Positions 40,119 to 47,577 of a stretch of DNA of 59,911 bases are shown here, piece after piece; the stretch's first letter is position 1, and each line of letters begins with the position of its first letter. The translations under genes were made by a program, and so were the position numbers. The stretch is from the NCBI GenBank assembly GCA_937927775.1, contig CALBEF010000090.1:1-59911 (forward strand). The letters run 5' to 3'. This stretch comes from an uncultured Anaerolineae bacterium. GTDB lineage: Bacteria > Chloroflexota > Anaerolineae > J036 > Brachytrichaceae. Under the pieces are notes generated by a model. The model ran no database searches and had not been told where the DNA came from. It was given only the letters and a program-made list of their open reading frames with translations.

Positions 40119-40970
40119 TCACGTCTCTGGCCCGGCTGGCAGCGCAATCATGCCCACCGTGCCCGGCCCCAGGTGCGCGGCCACGGAGATCGACAGGTTG
40201 GTCATGATCATATTCTTGCAGTTGAGCGCAGCCTGCACCCGCTCCTTGAGCATCTGCCCGATCTCCGGCGCGCGCGCGTGCACCACCGCGACATTAACCA
40301 GTTGCTCGCCCAGCCGCTGTCGCATGGCGTCCACGATGTAGGCCATTGCGCGCTGTTGCGTGCGCACACGGTCGGCCAGCTCCATCGCGCCCTCGCGCAC
40401 ATTGATGATCGGCTTGATGTTCAACAGCGACACCACCGCCGCCTGCAGCGCCTTGACGCGCCCGCTGAGCCGGGCGTACTCCAACGTGTCGAGCATGAAC
40501 ATGATGTTCGTGTTGCGGCGGATGAAGTCCAGCCGATCGAGAATGCCCTGTAACGGCGTGCCCAGCCGCTCCAGGATGCGCGCTTCGCGGCACATATAGG
40601 CCAGGCCGGCGGAGCCGGACCACGAGTCAAACGCGACAACGGGAATCTCGCCTTCCAAAGCCTGCGCGGCGATGCGCGCCGAGGCAAATGTGCCTGACAG
40701 CTTGCTCGACAGGTTGATGGAGAGAATGGTGTCGCCGGCCTTTGCGATGCGGCGAAACACCTCGATGAACTGTTCCGGCGAGGGCGTGGCCGTCTTGGGA
40801 ATGACTTTGTTCTCGTCAACGTAGCGGTAGAAATCCTCGTCAGACAGGTTGACGCCCTGCAGGAAAGTCTGCTCGCCAATGTGGATCACGATCGGCACCA
40901 CCTGAAGATCATAGGCGCTCATCCACTCCGGCGGCATGTCGCCAGACCCGTCCATCACGATGTGCAGCAT
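40119..40970 (-). CDS. DegV-family fatty-acid-binding protein
   Basis: 283 aa from ATG 40970 (MLHIVMDGSGDMP). VPIVIHIGEQTFLQGVNLSDEDFY, TATPSPEQF, SINLSSKLSGTFASARIAA, FDSWSGSAG, EYARLSGRVKALQAAVVSLLNIKPI and LGPGTVGMIAL cover the DegV fold. DegV/FakB proteins carry fatty acids to the FakA kinase; no fakA is present here. galK ends 69 nt upstream, possibly in one unit. Confidence 0.92.
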   Translation of the reverse strand: MLHIVMDGSGDMPPEWMSAYDLQVVPIVIHIGEQTFLQGVNLSDEDFYRYVDENKVIPKTATPSPEQFIEVFRRIAKAGDTILSINLSSKLSGTFASARIAAQALEGEIPVVAFDSWSGSAGLAYMCREARILERLGTPLQGILDRLDFIRRNTNIMFMLDTLEYARLSGRVKALQAAVVSLLNIKPIINVREGAMELADRVRTQQRAMAYIVDAMRQRLGEQLVNVAVVHARAPEIGQMLKERVQAALNCKNMIMTNLSISVAAHLGPGTVGMIALPAGPET

Positions 40971-41039
40971 GTCATTTCTCCAATCGCAAGGCGCGATGTT
41001 CAGATTCAAAGAGTATACCTGTGGAAAGGGCGCGTCATG

Positions 41040-42182
41040 TCACACAGCCGTCCAGTTTGCTCCATCTGACGCCGCGCATGGATAGATGTTGGGCGCGCGG
41101 CCCGTCCGGCGCGGATACTCGACGGCGATTCTGTCGGCCAGTGCGGCTGCCGCATCGTCATCCACCAGCGCGATGGCGCAGCCGCCGAAGCCGGCGCCCG
41201 TCATGCGCGCGCCATGCACACCCGCTTCGCCGCGCGCAATATCCACCACGGCGTCCAGTTCCGCGCTGCTCACCTCATAGAGATCGCGCAGGCTGTCGTG
41301 CGACTGGTTCATCAGCGCGCCGAACGCGGACAGGTCGTTGCGCCGCAGCGCAGCCACGGCGTCGAGCACGCGCTGATTCTCGTGAATGACGTGCGCGCAG
41401 CGCCGGGCAACCACATCGGGCAACACGTCGCGCCGGCGCTCGAACTCCTGCACGCTCACATCGCGCAGGCTGCGCGCGCCCAGCAGACGCGCGCCCTCTT
41501 CACACTCGCGCCGGCGCTGGTTATACGCGCTGCCGGCCAGCGTGCGCGGCGCGGTCGTGTCCACCACCAGCACCGTCACGCCGGCGGGCAGCGGGGCCAG
41601 CTCATAGCCCAGCGAGCGGCAGTCGATCAACAGGGCATGGCCGGCCCTGCCCAGCGACGAAATGAACTGATCCATGATGCCGCAGTTGACACCGACAAAC
41701 TGGTTTTCGGCGCGCTGGGACAGTTGGGCGGCTCGCACGCGGTCGATGGATTGACCCGATGCCGCGCAGAAGGCCATCACCGTCGCCATCTCGGTCGCGG
41801 CGGAAGAGGACAGACCGCTGGCAATCGGCACATCGCCGCTCACCACGCCGTCGAACCCGCGCAGCGCCAGCCCGTCGTTTTGAAGCATCGCCGCGACGCC
41901 GCGCATGTAGTTGCTCCACGGCGCAGCCGGCTCCGGCGTGATCGCGTCCAGCGAGAACGTCGATTCCTGATCGAAGTCGGCGGAATACAGCCGCACGATG
42001 CGATCCTGTCGGGGAGCGCCAACAATCGTCACATCCCGGTCAATCGCCATCGGCAGGACGAATCCCTCGTTATAGTCGGTGTGCTCGCCGATCAGATTCA
42101 CCCGGCCCGGCGCGCGGGCGACAAATGCCGCAGCGCAGGCGTAACGCGAGTGAAACCGAGCTATCAGGTCGGATTGGTTCAT
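41040..42182 (-). CDS. galK: galactokinase
   Basis: GHMP kinase that makes galactose-1-phosphate, first step of the Leloir pathway. 380 aa, normal length. GRVNLIGEHTDYNEGFVLPMAI is the galactokinase signature at residues 27-48, the ATP loop is DVPIASGLSSSAATE, and motif 3 is GARMTGAGFGGCAIAL. The Asp in NCGIMDQFISSLG is the catalytic base. galT and galE are not in the window. A small membrane-protein gene ends 53 nt upstream. Confidence 0.95.
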   Translation of the reverse strand: MNQSDLIARFHSRYACAAAFVARAPGRVNLIGEHTDYNEGFVLPMAIDRDVTIVGAPRQDRIVRLYSADFDQESTFSLDAITPEPAAPWSNYMRGVAAMLQNDGLALRGFDGVVSGDVPIASGLSSSAATEMATVMAFCAASGQSIDRVRAAQLSQRAENQFVGVNCGIMDQFISSLGRAGHALLIDCRSLGYELAPLPAGVTVLVVDTTAPRTLAGSAYNQRRRECEEGARLLGARSLRDVSVQEFERRRDVLPDVVARRCAHVIHENQRVLDAVAALRRNDLSAFGALMNQSHDSLRDLYEVSSAELDAVVDIARGEAGVHGARMTGAGFGGCAIALVDDDAAAALADRIAVEYPRRTGRAPNIYPCAASDGANWTAV

Positions 42183-42235
42183 GTGAAAGTAAAGAAGAGA
42201 ATGCAGAAGTAATCCAGGCCGGGGGAAACAGAAGA

Positions 42236-42466
42236 TCAGCCCCGCAGCAGGCCCAGTGACACATACGCGACGATCATGCCGATGACGACCATACCGAATC
42301 CATAGATGCGATACACCCGCCGGGTGAACGCCTCCCCGCGCTTTTCGACCAGCAATTTGCCAAATGGATCGTACCGCACCAGCGCATCCAGCGGTCGCCG
42401 GAGGGCTGCAAAGCCGTTTACCAGCAGGATCACTGCGAAAACCAGACCGACAATGCCGCCAATCAT
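42236..42466 (-). CDS. small two-helix membrane protein
   Basis: 76 aa with two predicted helices (residues about 2-22 and 54-74) and a charged loop (YDPFGKLLVEKRGEAFTRR). No family recognised. It lies upstream of galK on the same strand, probably in the same transcript. Confidence 0.6.
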   Translation of the reverse strand: MIGGIVGLVFAVILLVNGFAALRRPLDALVRYDPFGKLLVEKRGEAFTRRVYRIYGFGMVVIGMIVAYVSLGLLRG

Positions 42467-42523
42467 AAGTTGATTCAGATCACAACCAGCCGAATGCCCA
42501 GGCGGGCATAATATGAATGGACC

Positions 42524-42549
42524 TCAAGGTATCCTTGAAGCAGATTATA
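42524..42549 (-). promoter_or_regulatory. promoter with operator-like palindrome for the small membrane protein / galK
   Basis: TATAAT on the minus strand at 42544-42549, with a weak TTTGCG -35 seventeen bp upstream. Immediately downstream, at the expected transcription start, TCAAGG-TAT-CCTTGA (42524-42538) is a perfect inverted repeat. A repressor there could control the small membrane protein and galK. Confidence 0.45.
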
Positions 42550-42606
42550 GGCTCGACCTCGAGATTCGCAAATCCAAATGAAACACACCGATTTATGTCC
42601 GAGGAT

Positions 42607-42635
42607 TTGCGCTGCGGCCAATTATGGAGTAGTAT
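42607..42635 (+). promoter_or_regulatory. possible promoter of the MBL/PTS operon
   Basis: TTGCGC (42607-42612), a 17-bp spacer and TAGTAT (42630-42635), 30 bp before the ATG at 42666. Both boxes are imperfect. Confidence 0.35.
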
Positions 42636-42665
42636 GCAGAAAATCAGCGTTTCACATTCACGTCT

Positions 42666-43727
42666 ATGCACTGGGAAAGGCTCTCCGAGGACATTTACGT
42701 TTTTACCAGCGATCGTTATGCGCAGGTGACGGCCAGCCTGGTTGTGTCCGGCGCAGTCGGCGTCATGATCGATACGCTGCCCTTCCCCGAAGAGACGGGC
42801 CAGATCGCCCTGTTCGCGCGCCGTCGCTGTCCGGACGGCGTGCGTTATGTGATCTATACCCAGCACCAGGCAGATCACACGTATGGGGCTTTTCTGTTTC
42901 CGAAGGCGGAAATCATCGCGCACGCCGCCTGCCGCCAGATTCTGATCGAAAAGGGGTACAAAGCCCTCGAAGCAGCCCGGCAACAAAGCCGCGAGCTGGA
43001 GATCATCCGGCTGCGCCTGCCGACCATCACTTTCACCAGCGGCGTGTTCGCTCTCAAGTTGCCCGGCAAGACGCTGGAGATCTTTCCATCCCCCGGCCAC
43101 ACAGTCGATTCCGTGTCGGTCATTCTGCAGGAAGAGAAAATCCTGTTCGCCGGTGACACGATCATGGCAATTCCAACCATCGGCGACGGCGATATCGACC
43201 AGCTTCGCGCGTCCATCGAGATGGTGGCCACAATGCCGCTCGAAAGCATTGTGCAGGGGCACGGCGAAATCATCCTGCGCGGCGAGATCAAGGACAACAT
43301 TCGGCGCAGTCTCAATTACCTCGAAAACCTGCAGACCAAAGTGCAAAAGCTCGTTGAGGCCGGCGGCACGCGCGAAGAGGCGCGTCGCATCACGCTCGAA
43401 TCGTGCGGCCTGCAACGCGTGCTGTTGAGCGGGGTCGTCACCCAGCTCCATCAGGCCAATGTGCTGGCGCTGTACAACCGTCTGACGGCGGCCCTTGCCC
43501 CGCCCCCGCCACCGGTTGCCGAGTCACCGGCGGCTGCTCAGACGCCCAGCCGTCGCGCCACGACCCGTCCTGCCGCCAAAGCAGGCAAATCCGGCAAGGC
43601 GGCCCCGAAAAAGCCCGCGCGCCCGGCAAAACCCAAACCGGCTGCGCCCAAAAAGCCGCGCGCCAAAGCCGAGACACAGGCAAAGCCCCAAAAGGCTACG
43701 CCGACGAAAGGGCGCCGTGACGCATGA
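42666..43727 (+). CDS. metallo-beta-lactamase-fold protein with degenerate metal site and Lys/Pro/Ala-rich tail
   Basis: 353 aa. Residues 1-285 have the MBL fold, but the HxHxDH motif reads Gln66-His67-Gln68-Ala69-Asp70-His71, so both first-site histidines are glutamine. His145 (SPGHTVDS), Asp164 (FAGDTI) and His199 (VQGHGE) remain, which would leave one metal site at most. Residues about 287-353 are a disordered, strongly basic tail (repeats of KPA/APKK) like histone H1-type tails, perhaps binding nucleic acid or membrane. The stop overlaps the start of the PTS-like gene (ATGA), so the two are translated together. Confidence 0.8.
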   Translation: MHWERLSEDIYVFTSDRYAQVTASLVVSGAVGVMIDTLPFPEETGQIALFARRRCPDGVRYVIYTQHQADHTYGAFLFPKAEIIAHAACRQILIEKGYKALEAARQQSRELEIIRLRLPTITFTSGVFALKLPGKTLEIFPSPGHTVDSVSVILQEEKILFAGDTIMAIPTIGDGDIDQLRASIEMVATMPLESIVQGHGEIILRGEIKDNIRRSLNYLENLQTKVQKLVEAGGTREEARRITLESCGLQRVLLSGVVTQLHQANVLALYNRLTAALAPPPPPVAESPAAAQTPSRRATTRPAAKAGKSGKAAPKKPARPAKPKPAAPKKPRAKAETQAKPQKATPTKGRRDA

Positions 43728-45361
43728 GCGTCTTCCAGGCAGCGCTGATCGCGTTGTTTTACGCCTTCTCCCAGTCTGCTTTTAACGCCGGACTGGGGGG
43801 CTACATCCTCTCGCAGCCACTCGTGGCGGGAACAATTGTCGGCCTGTTGTTGGGCGATCCGCTGGCCGGCGCTGCGCTGGGCGGCGCGTTGAATCTGAGC
43901 ACGCTCGCGTTGAGCCAACTGCGGCTGCGCTTTGGGCCGGATATCGCGCTGGCCGGCTACGTGGGCATCCCCCTCATGTTGTTGAACGGCGTCACCATCG
44001 ACAACCCGCAGGCGCTGGCTATCTTTGGCGCGCTGGCCGTGTTCAGCGCGCTGCTGGTGTTCATGCGCGGCGTCTTCAACAGCGTGCTGGCTCACTGGGC
44101 AGACTATTTCGCCGAGCGCGGCGACGCCACGCTGGTTGCTTTCATCAACGTTGGCCCCTCGCAGGTGTGGCTGTTCGTGGTCACGTTCATTCCCGCGTTC
44201 GTCCTGCTGCGGTTCGACTTGCAGACCCTGGTCAACGTCACAGGCGCGCTGCCGTTATGGGTGCAAACCGCGTTGCGGTTGAGCCAGTATTTGTTGGCGG
44301 CGCTGGGCATTGCCATGAGCGCGCGTGTGCTCGCGCAGGGAAGCAGCGCCGCCTATTTTCTTCTGGGCTGGCTTGCGGCCCACGCATTTGGCCCGGCGCC
44401 GCTCACCTTGCTGGGCGCCTGCATCGCCACCATTCACGCCTTTGTCGCGCGCAAACGCATGGAGCCGGCCCAGGACACGCTGGTGGCCGACGCGCTGCCA
44501 TCAGATCAGCTTGAACCGGACGCCGCGCGCGGCCCTTCGCCGCTCACCCCCGGCGATTTGCGCGTCTCCTTCATCCTGTGGGTGTTCTTCCACAACGCCG
44601 CGCTGAACTTCGAGCGTTTTCAAAACATTGGATTTGCCACAGCCCTGGCGCCCATCGCGCGCAAGCTGTACGTTACGGCAGAGGAGCGCGCCGCGTGTCT
44701 GCGCCGCCACCTCTCGCTGTTCAGCACCGAGTTCTCGCTCGGCGCGGCAGCCGTGGGCGCTTCGGTTGCGCTCGAAGAGCGACGCGCGCTGGGTGACACC
44801 ATCAACGAAGCCGAGTTTGTGGGCGCAAAGACCGGCGCGATGGCCGCCCTGGGCGTCACCGGCGACGCGCTGGTGCAAGGCGCCCTGACGGCTTTTGCTG
44901 TTGCCGCAGGCGCCAGCCTGGCCCGGCAGCAGAATCTGCTGGGTCCGTTTCTGTTTGTCGTGTTCGAGGCGGCGGTTGTGCTGTCCATTGCCTGGGCCAG
45001 CTTCCAGTTCGGGTATACCCAGCTCCGGCGGGTCGCGGCATGGGCGCGGACGAATGACTGGTTGCGGGCCGGCTTGTTTGGCGCGGTCCGTTTGGGCGCC
45101 TTCGTGCTGGGCGGGCTGCTGCTCACGTATGCGCCGCTGCAACTGCCGGGCGGGGCGGTCATTGAGATCGACGGCGCTCAGATTGCGCTGCAATACGCAG
45201 TGCTTGACCGGATCATGCCGAATATGATCCCGTTGCTTGTGGTCCTGGGCCTGTGGTGGCTGTTGCGCTATCGCAATGTCGGCCCCATGGTGCTGCTGGG
45301 CGCGCTGATCGCGCTGGCCTTTGCCGTGTGCGGCGCGCTGAGTCTGGCGGGCTGGCTGTGA
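43724..45361 (+). CDS. fused PTS mannose-family IIC-IID membrane protein
   Basis: 545 aa. Residues 1-240 match the EIIC of mannose/sorbose-type phosphotransferase systems (GGYILSQPLVAGTIVGLLLG, DPLAGAALGGALNLSTLAL). After a linker at about 245-280, residues 280-545 match EIID (LTPGDLRVSFILWVFF, NFERFQNIGFATALAP, CLRRHLSLFSTEFSLG). Separate IIC and IID of about 265 and 285 aa would add up to this length. No IIA, IIB, HPr or enzyme I gene is nearby, so the transport may not be phosphate-coupled. Translationally coupled to the genes on both sides. Confidence 0.85.
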   Translation: MSVFQAALIALFYAFSQSAFNAGLGGYILSQPLVAGTIVGLLLGDPLAGAALGGALNLSTLALSQLRLRFGPDIALAGYVGIPLMLLNGVTIDNPQALAIFGALAVFSALLVFMRGVFNSVLAHWADYFAERGDATLVAFINVGPSQVWLFVVTFIPAFVLLRFDLQTLVNVTGALPLWVQTALRLSQYLLAALGIAMSARVLAQGSSAAYFLLGWLAAHAFGPAPLTLLGACIATIHAFVARKRMEPAQDTLVADALPSDQLEPDAARGPSPLTPGDLRVSFILWVFFHNAALNFERFQNIGFATALAPIARKLYVTAEERAACLRRHLSLFSTEFSLGAAAVGASVALEERRALGDTINEAEFVGAKTGAMAALGVTGDALVQGALTAFAVAAGASLARQQNLLGPFLFVVFEAAVVLSIAWASFQFGYTQLRRVAAWARTNDWLRAGLFGAVRLGAFVLGGLLLTYAPLQLPGGAVIEIDGAQIALQYAVLDRIMPNMIPLLVVLGLWWLLRYRNVGPMVLLGALIALAFAVCGALSLAGWL

Positions 45362-46110
45362 CCCGCGCATCGACCCGGCCACGCGCCGGCCAGGACTACC
45401 GCACCACCTACACCGATCTCCTCGAAGCGCTCAGCCAGCCGGATTGCGCGGTGTGCCGGCTGGTCAACCAGGCCGTGCGCCAGCACGTGGACGTGTTCCT
45501 CTACGAGCAGCTTCTGGTCATCGAACGGCGCGATGAAATCCGCGCCGCGCGCGGCTTTTGCTCCATCCATGGGGCCATGCTGGTCGGCGGGCACGGGCGG
45601 ATGCTCGGCGCGGCTACCCTGCATCAGGACATCATCAACGACGCGCTGCGCCAGATCGACCGGGCGATGAATGCGCCGACGGTCAGGCTGAAGCGCATTT
45701 TTCCGCCCGCGCTGCGCGCGATGCTGCGCAACGTTGCGCGGGCTGTGCGGCCGCGCCGCATGTGCCCGTTGTGCGAATACGAGCGGCGACAGGAAGGCGT
45801 GATTCTGCGCGCGCTCGTCAACGACATCAACGATCCGGCGCTGCGCGGCGCATTCGAGCGATCGGCCGGCCTGTGTCTGCCACACTTTCAGATGGCGGTC
45901 AATTTGCCCGATGCGCCGGCCGGCAATCAGGCCCGGCTGGTTGAACTCGAACGGGCCATCCTGGCCGGCCTGAAAGCAGAGCTGGACGAATACCTGTCCA
46001 GGCGCAATGCCTCATATGAGAGCGAGCCAATGGGCGCAGAAGCCGACGCGCCCCTGCGCGCCGTGCGGCTTGTGTCCGGGCGCGTCGTGCATTCAGACGG
46101 CCGGATGTGA
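45358..46110 (+). CDS. DUF6062-like Cys-rich protein
   Basis: 250 aa from GTG 45358, whose GTGA overlaps the PTS stop. Two similar cysteine modules are visible: CAVCRLV with GFCSIHGAML, and CPLCEYERRQ with GLCLPHFQMA, each a CxxC plus CxxH pair likely to bind zinc. The pattern resembles the DUF6062 family; its function is unknown. No membrane segment. Third gene of the MBL / IIC-IID operon. Confidence 0.7.
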   Translation: MTRASTRPRAGQDYRTTYTDLLEALSQPDCAVCRLVNQAVRQHVDVFLYEQLLVIERRDEIRAARGFCSIHGAMLVGGHGRMLGAATLHQDIINDALRQIDRAMNAPTVRLKRIFPPALRAMLRNVARAVRPRRMCPLCEYERRQEGVILRALVNDINDPALRGAFERSAGLCLPHFQMAVNLPDAPAGNQARLVELERAILAGLKAELDEYLSRRNASYESEPMGAEADAPLRAVRLVSGRVVHSDGRM

Positions 46111-46130
46111 GCGCGCTGCGCGACGGGGCG

Positions 46131-47144
46131 TCATTCCTCGTGCTTTGGCAGTCCGGTCATGCGGCGCACATCCTTCATCGTGGCGCGGGCGATGTCACGC
46201 GCCTTTTCAGCCCCTTCGCGCATGAGTTGCCTGACTCGCTCGCGGTCGGCGGCGACGGCCTCGCGGCGCTGCCGCATCGCGCCGGTCAGTTCCACAATGG
46301 CCTCGGCGACGGCCTCTTTCAACGGGGCATAGCGGCGCGGGCCGTCTGCGTACTCGCGCTCGAACGCCTGAGCGGTGTCGAGCTTGCCGCACGCGCGCAA
46401 CAGGCCGATCAGGTTCAGCGCGCCGGCCCCAATCTCTGTGCCGGCTTCGCCGGTGTCGGTGACGGCCGAGCGCACCTTCGAGCGCGCCGATTTCTCGTCC
46501 TCGAACAAGCCGATGTAGTGCTTTGGACCGAGGCTCTTGCTCATCTTCTTCGACGGGTCGGCCAGGGAGAGCAGTTTGGGCGTCTCGGTCGAGAGCACGG
46601 CCGGTTCAGGGAAGTATTCGCCGAACTGGGTGTTGAAGCGGCGCGCAATATCGCGCGACAGTTCCAGGTGCTGCTCCTGATCCTTGCCCACCGGCACCAG
46701 GCCGGCGCGGTAGAGCAGAATGTCGGCTGCCTGCAGGACGGGGTATGTGAACAGGCCGGCTGAGATGAACGCATCCTGCCTGCCTTCGAGTTGTTCGGAC
46801 TTGTCCTTGAATTGTGTCTGCCGGGTCAGGTCGCCATAGGCGCACACACAGCCGAGCACCCACGCCAGTTCGGTGTGCTCCGGGACCATCGACTGCACAA
46901 ATACGATGGATCTGTCCGGATCGAGGCCGGCTGCCAGCAGGTCGATGAACATGCTCTCGGTGTTCCTGCGCAGCGTCTGCGGGTCGTAGGGCATGGTCAT
47001 GGCGTGCAGATCGACGACGCAATACACGGGCCGGTACAGGCCGCTGTCCTGGATGCGCGCCCAGTTGGCCACAGCGCCGAAGTAGTTGCCCAGATGCAAC
47101 TCGCCGGTGGGTTGGATGCCGGAAAAGACTGTGTTGTTGCTCAT
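46131..47144 (-). CDS. trpS: tryptophanyl-tRNA synthetase
   Basis: 337 aa from ATG 47144 (MSNNTVFSGIQPTGELHLGNY). The HIGH-like motif is HLGNYFG and the KMSKS motif is KKMSKSLG. GCVCAYGDLTRQTQFKDKS and YPVLQAADILLYRAGLVPVG are typical of TrpRS. RBS GAGGAG stands 7 nt before the ATG. In-frame sequence upstream to 47357 is T-box leader, not coding. Controlled by the T-box described separately. Confidence 0.97.
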   Translation of the reverse strand: MSNNTVFSGIQPTGELHLGNYFGAVANWARIQDSGLYRPVYCVVDLHAMTMPYDPQTLRRNTESMFIDLLAAGLDPDRSIVFVQSMVPEHTELAWVLGCVCAYGDLTRQTQFKDKSEQLEGRQDAFISAGLFTYPVLQAADILLYRAGLVPVGKDQEQHLELSRDIARRFNTQFGEYFPEPAVLSTETPKLLSLADPSKKMSKSLGPKHYIGLFEDEKSARSKVRSAVTDTGEAGTEIGAGALNLIGLLRACGKLDTAQAFEREYADGPRRYAPLKEAVAEAIVELTGAMRQRREAVAADRERVRQLMREGAEKARDIARATMKDVRRMTGLPKHEE

Positions 47145-47157
47145 GCTATGTCTCCTC

Positions 47158-47425
47158 AGAAAAAGAAACTCGCCCGTCCCTGGCAACGAAACATCTTTCG
47201 CTGCCGAGGACGGGCGGTGATTGCGCGACGCGCTGTCGCCCGCTCGCGGTGCCACCTCGGTTGGGCGCGCTTTGATCGCGCCCCGCTTCATCATACGCCA
47301 AAGAGGATCTTCGCCGGGTCCACTTCGCGCGCCACGCCGGCATCGGCTTGCACCCACCGCCGACTCGCTGTCGCCTGCGCACGGCGCCTACTCGCTGCGG
47401 GTCATCAGATATCTCTGGCGGCGAA
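47158..47425 (-). promoter_or_regulatory. T-box leader of trpS
   Basis: On the minus strand the conserved T-box GAGGTGGCACCGCGAGC is at 47242-47258. Its UGGC bulge would pair with the GCCA end of uncharged tRNA-Trp. Upstream, the distal-loop-like GGTGCAAGCC and then GAAGTGGACC with a UGG (Trp) specifier at 47320-47322 fit Stem I. Downstream is the terminator at 47160-47216, and then the RBS. The leader should read through when tRNA-Trp is uncharged. Confidence 0.88.
47160..47216 (-). terminator. T-box terminator hairpin
   Basis: A 21-bp stem (47196-47216 with 47171-47191) has one mismatch and two G-U pairs around a 4-nt loop. On the minus strand AGTTTCTTTTT follows directly. Confidence 0.88.
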
Positions 47426-47431
47426 ATTATA
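47426..47431 (-). promoter_or_regulatory. -10 box of the trpS T-box transcript
   Basis: TATAAT on the minus strand, just upstream of the leader; the -35 is weak. Transcription would begin near 47419. Confidence 0.55.
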
Positions 47432-47577
47432 GCCGGGATTCGCCGGCCTCTTATGGATCGCTCAGCATTGTCGGCTAAAATCCTGCGCTACTTGCCGAGT
47501 TGCGCAGCGTCTGCAGCCGGTTTGAGCGCAGGCGAAGGCCGAGCAAGTGTTGTTCACGAAGTGCAGGTGAGGTGAGT

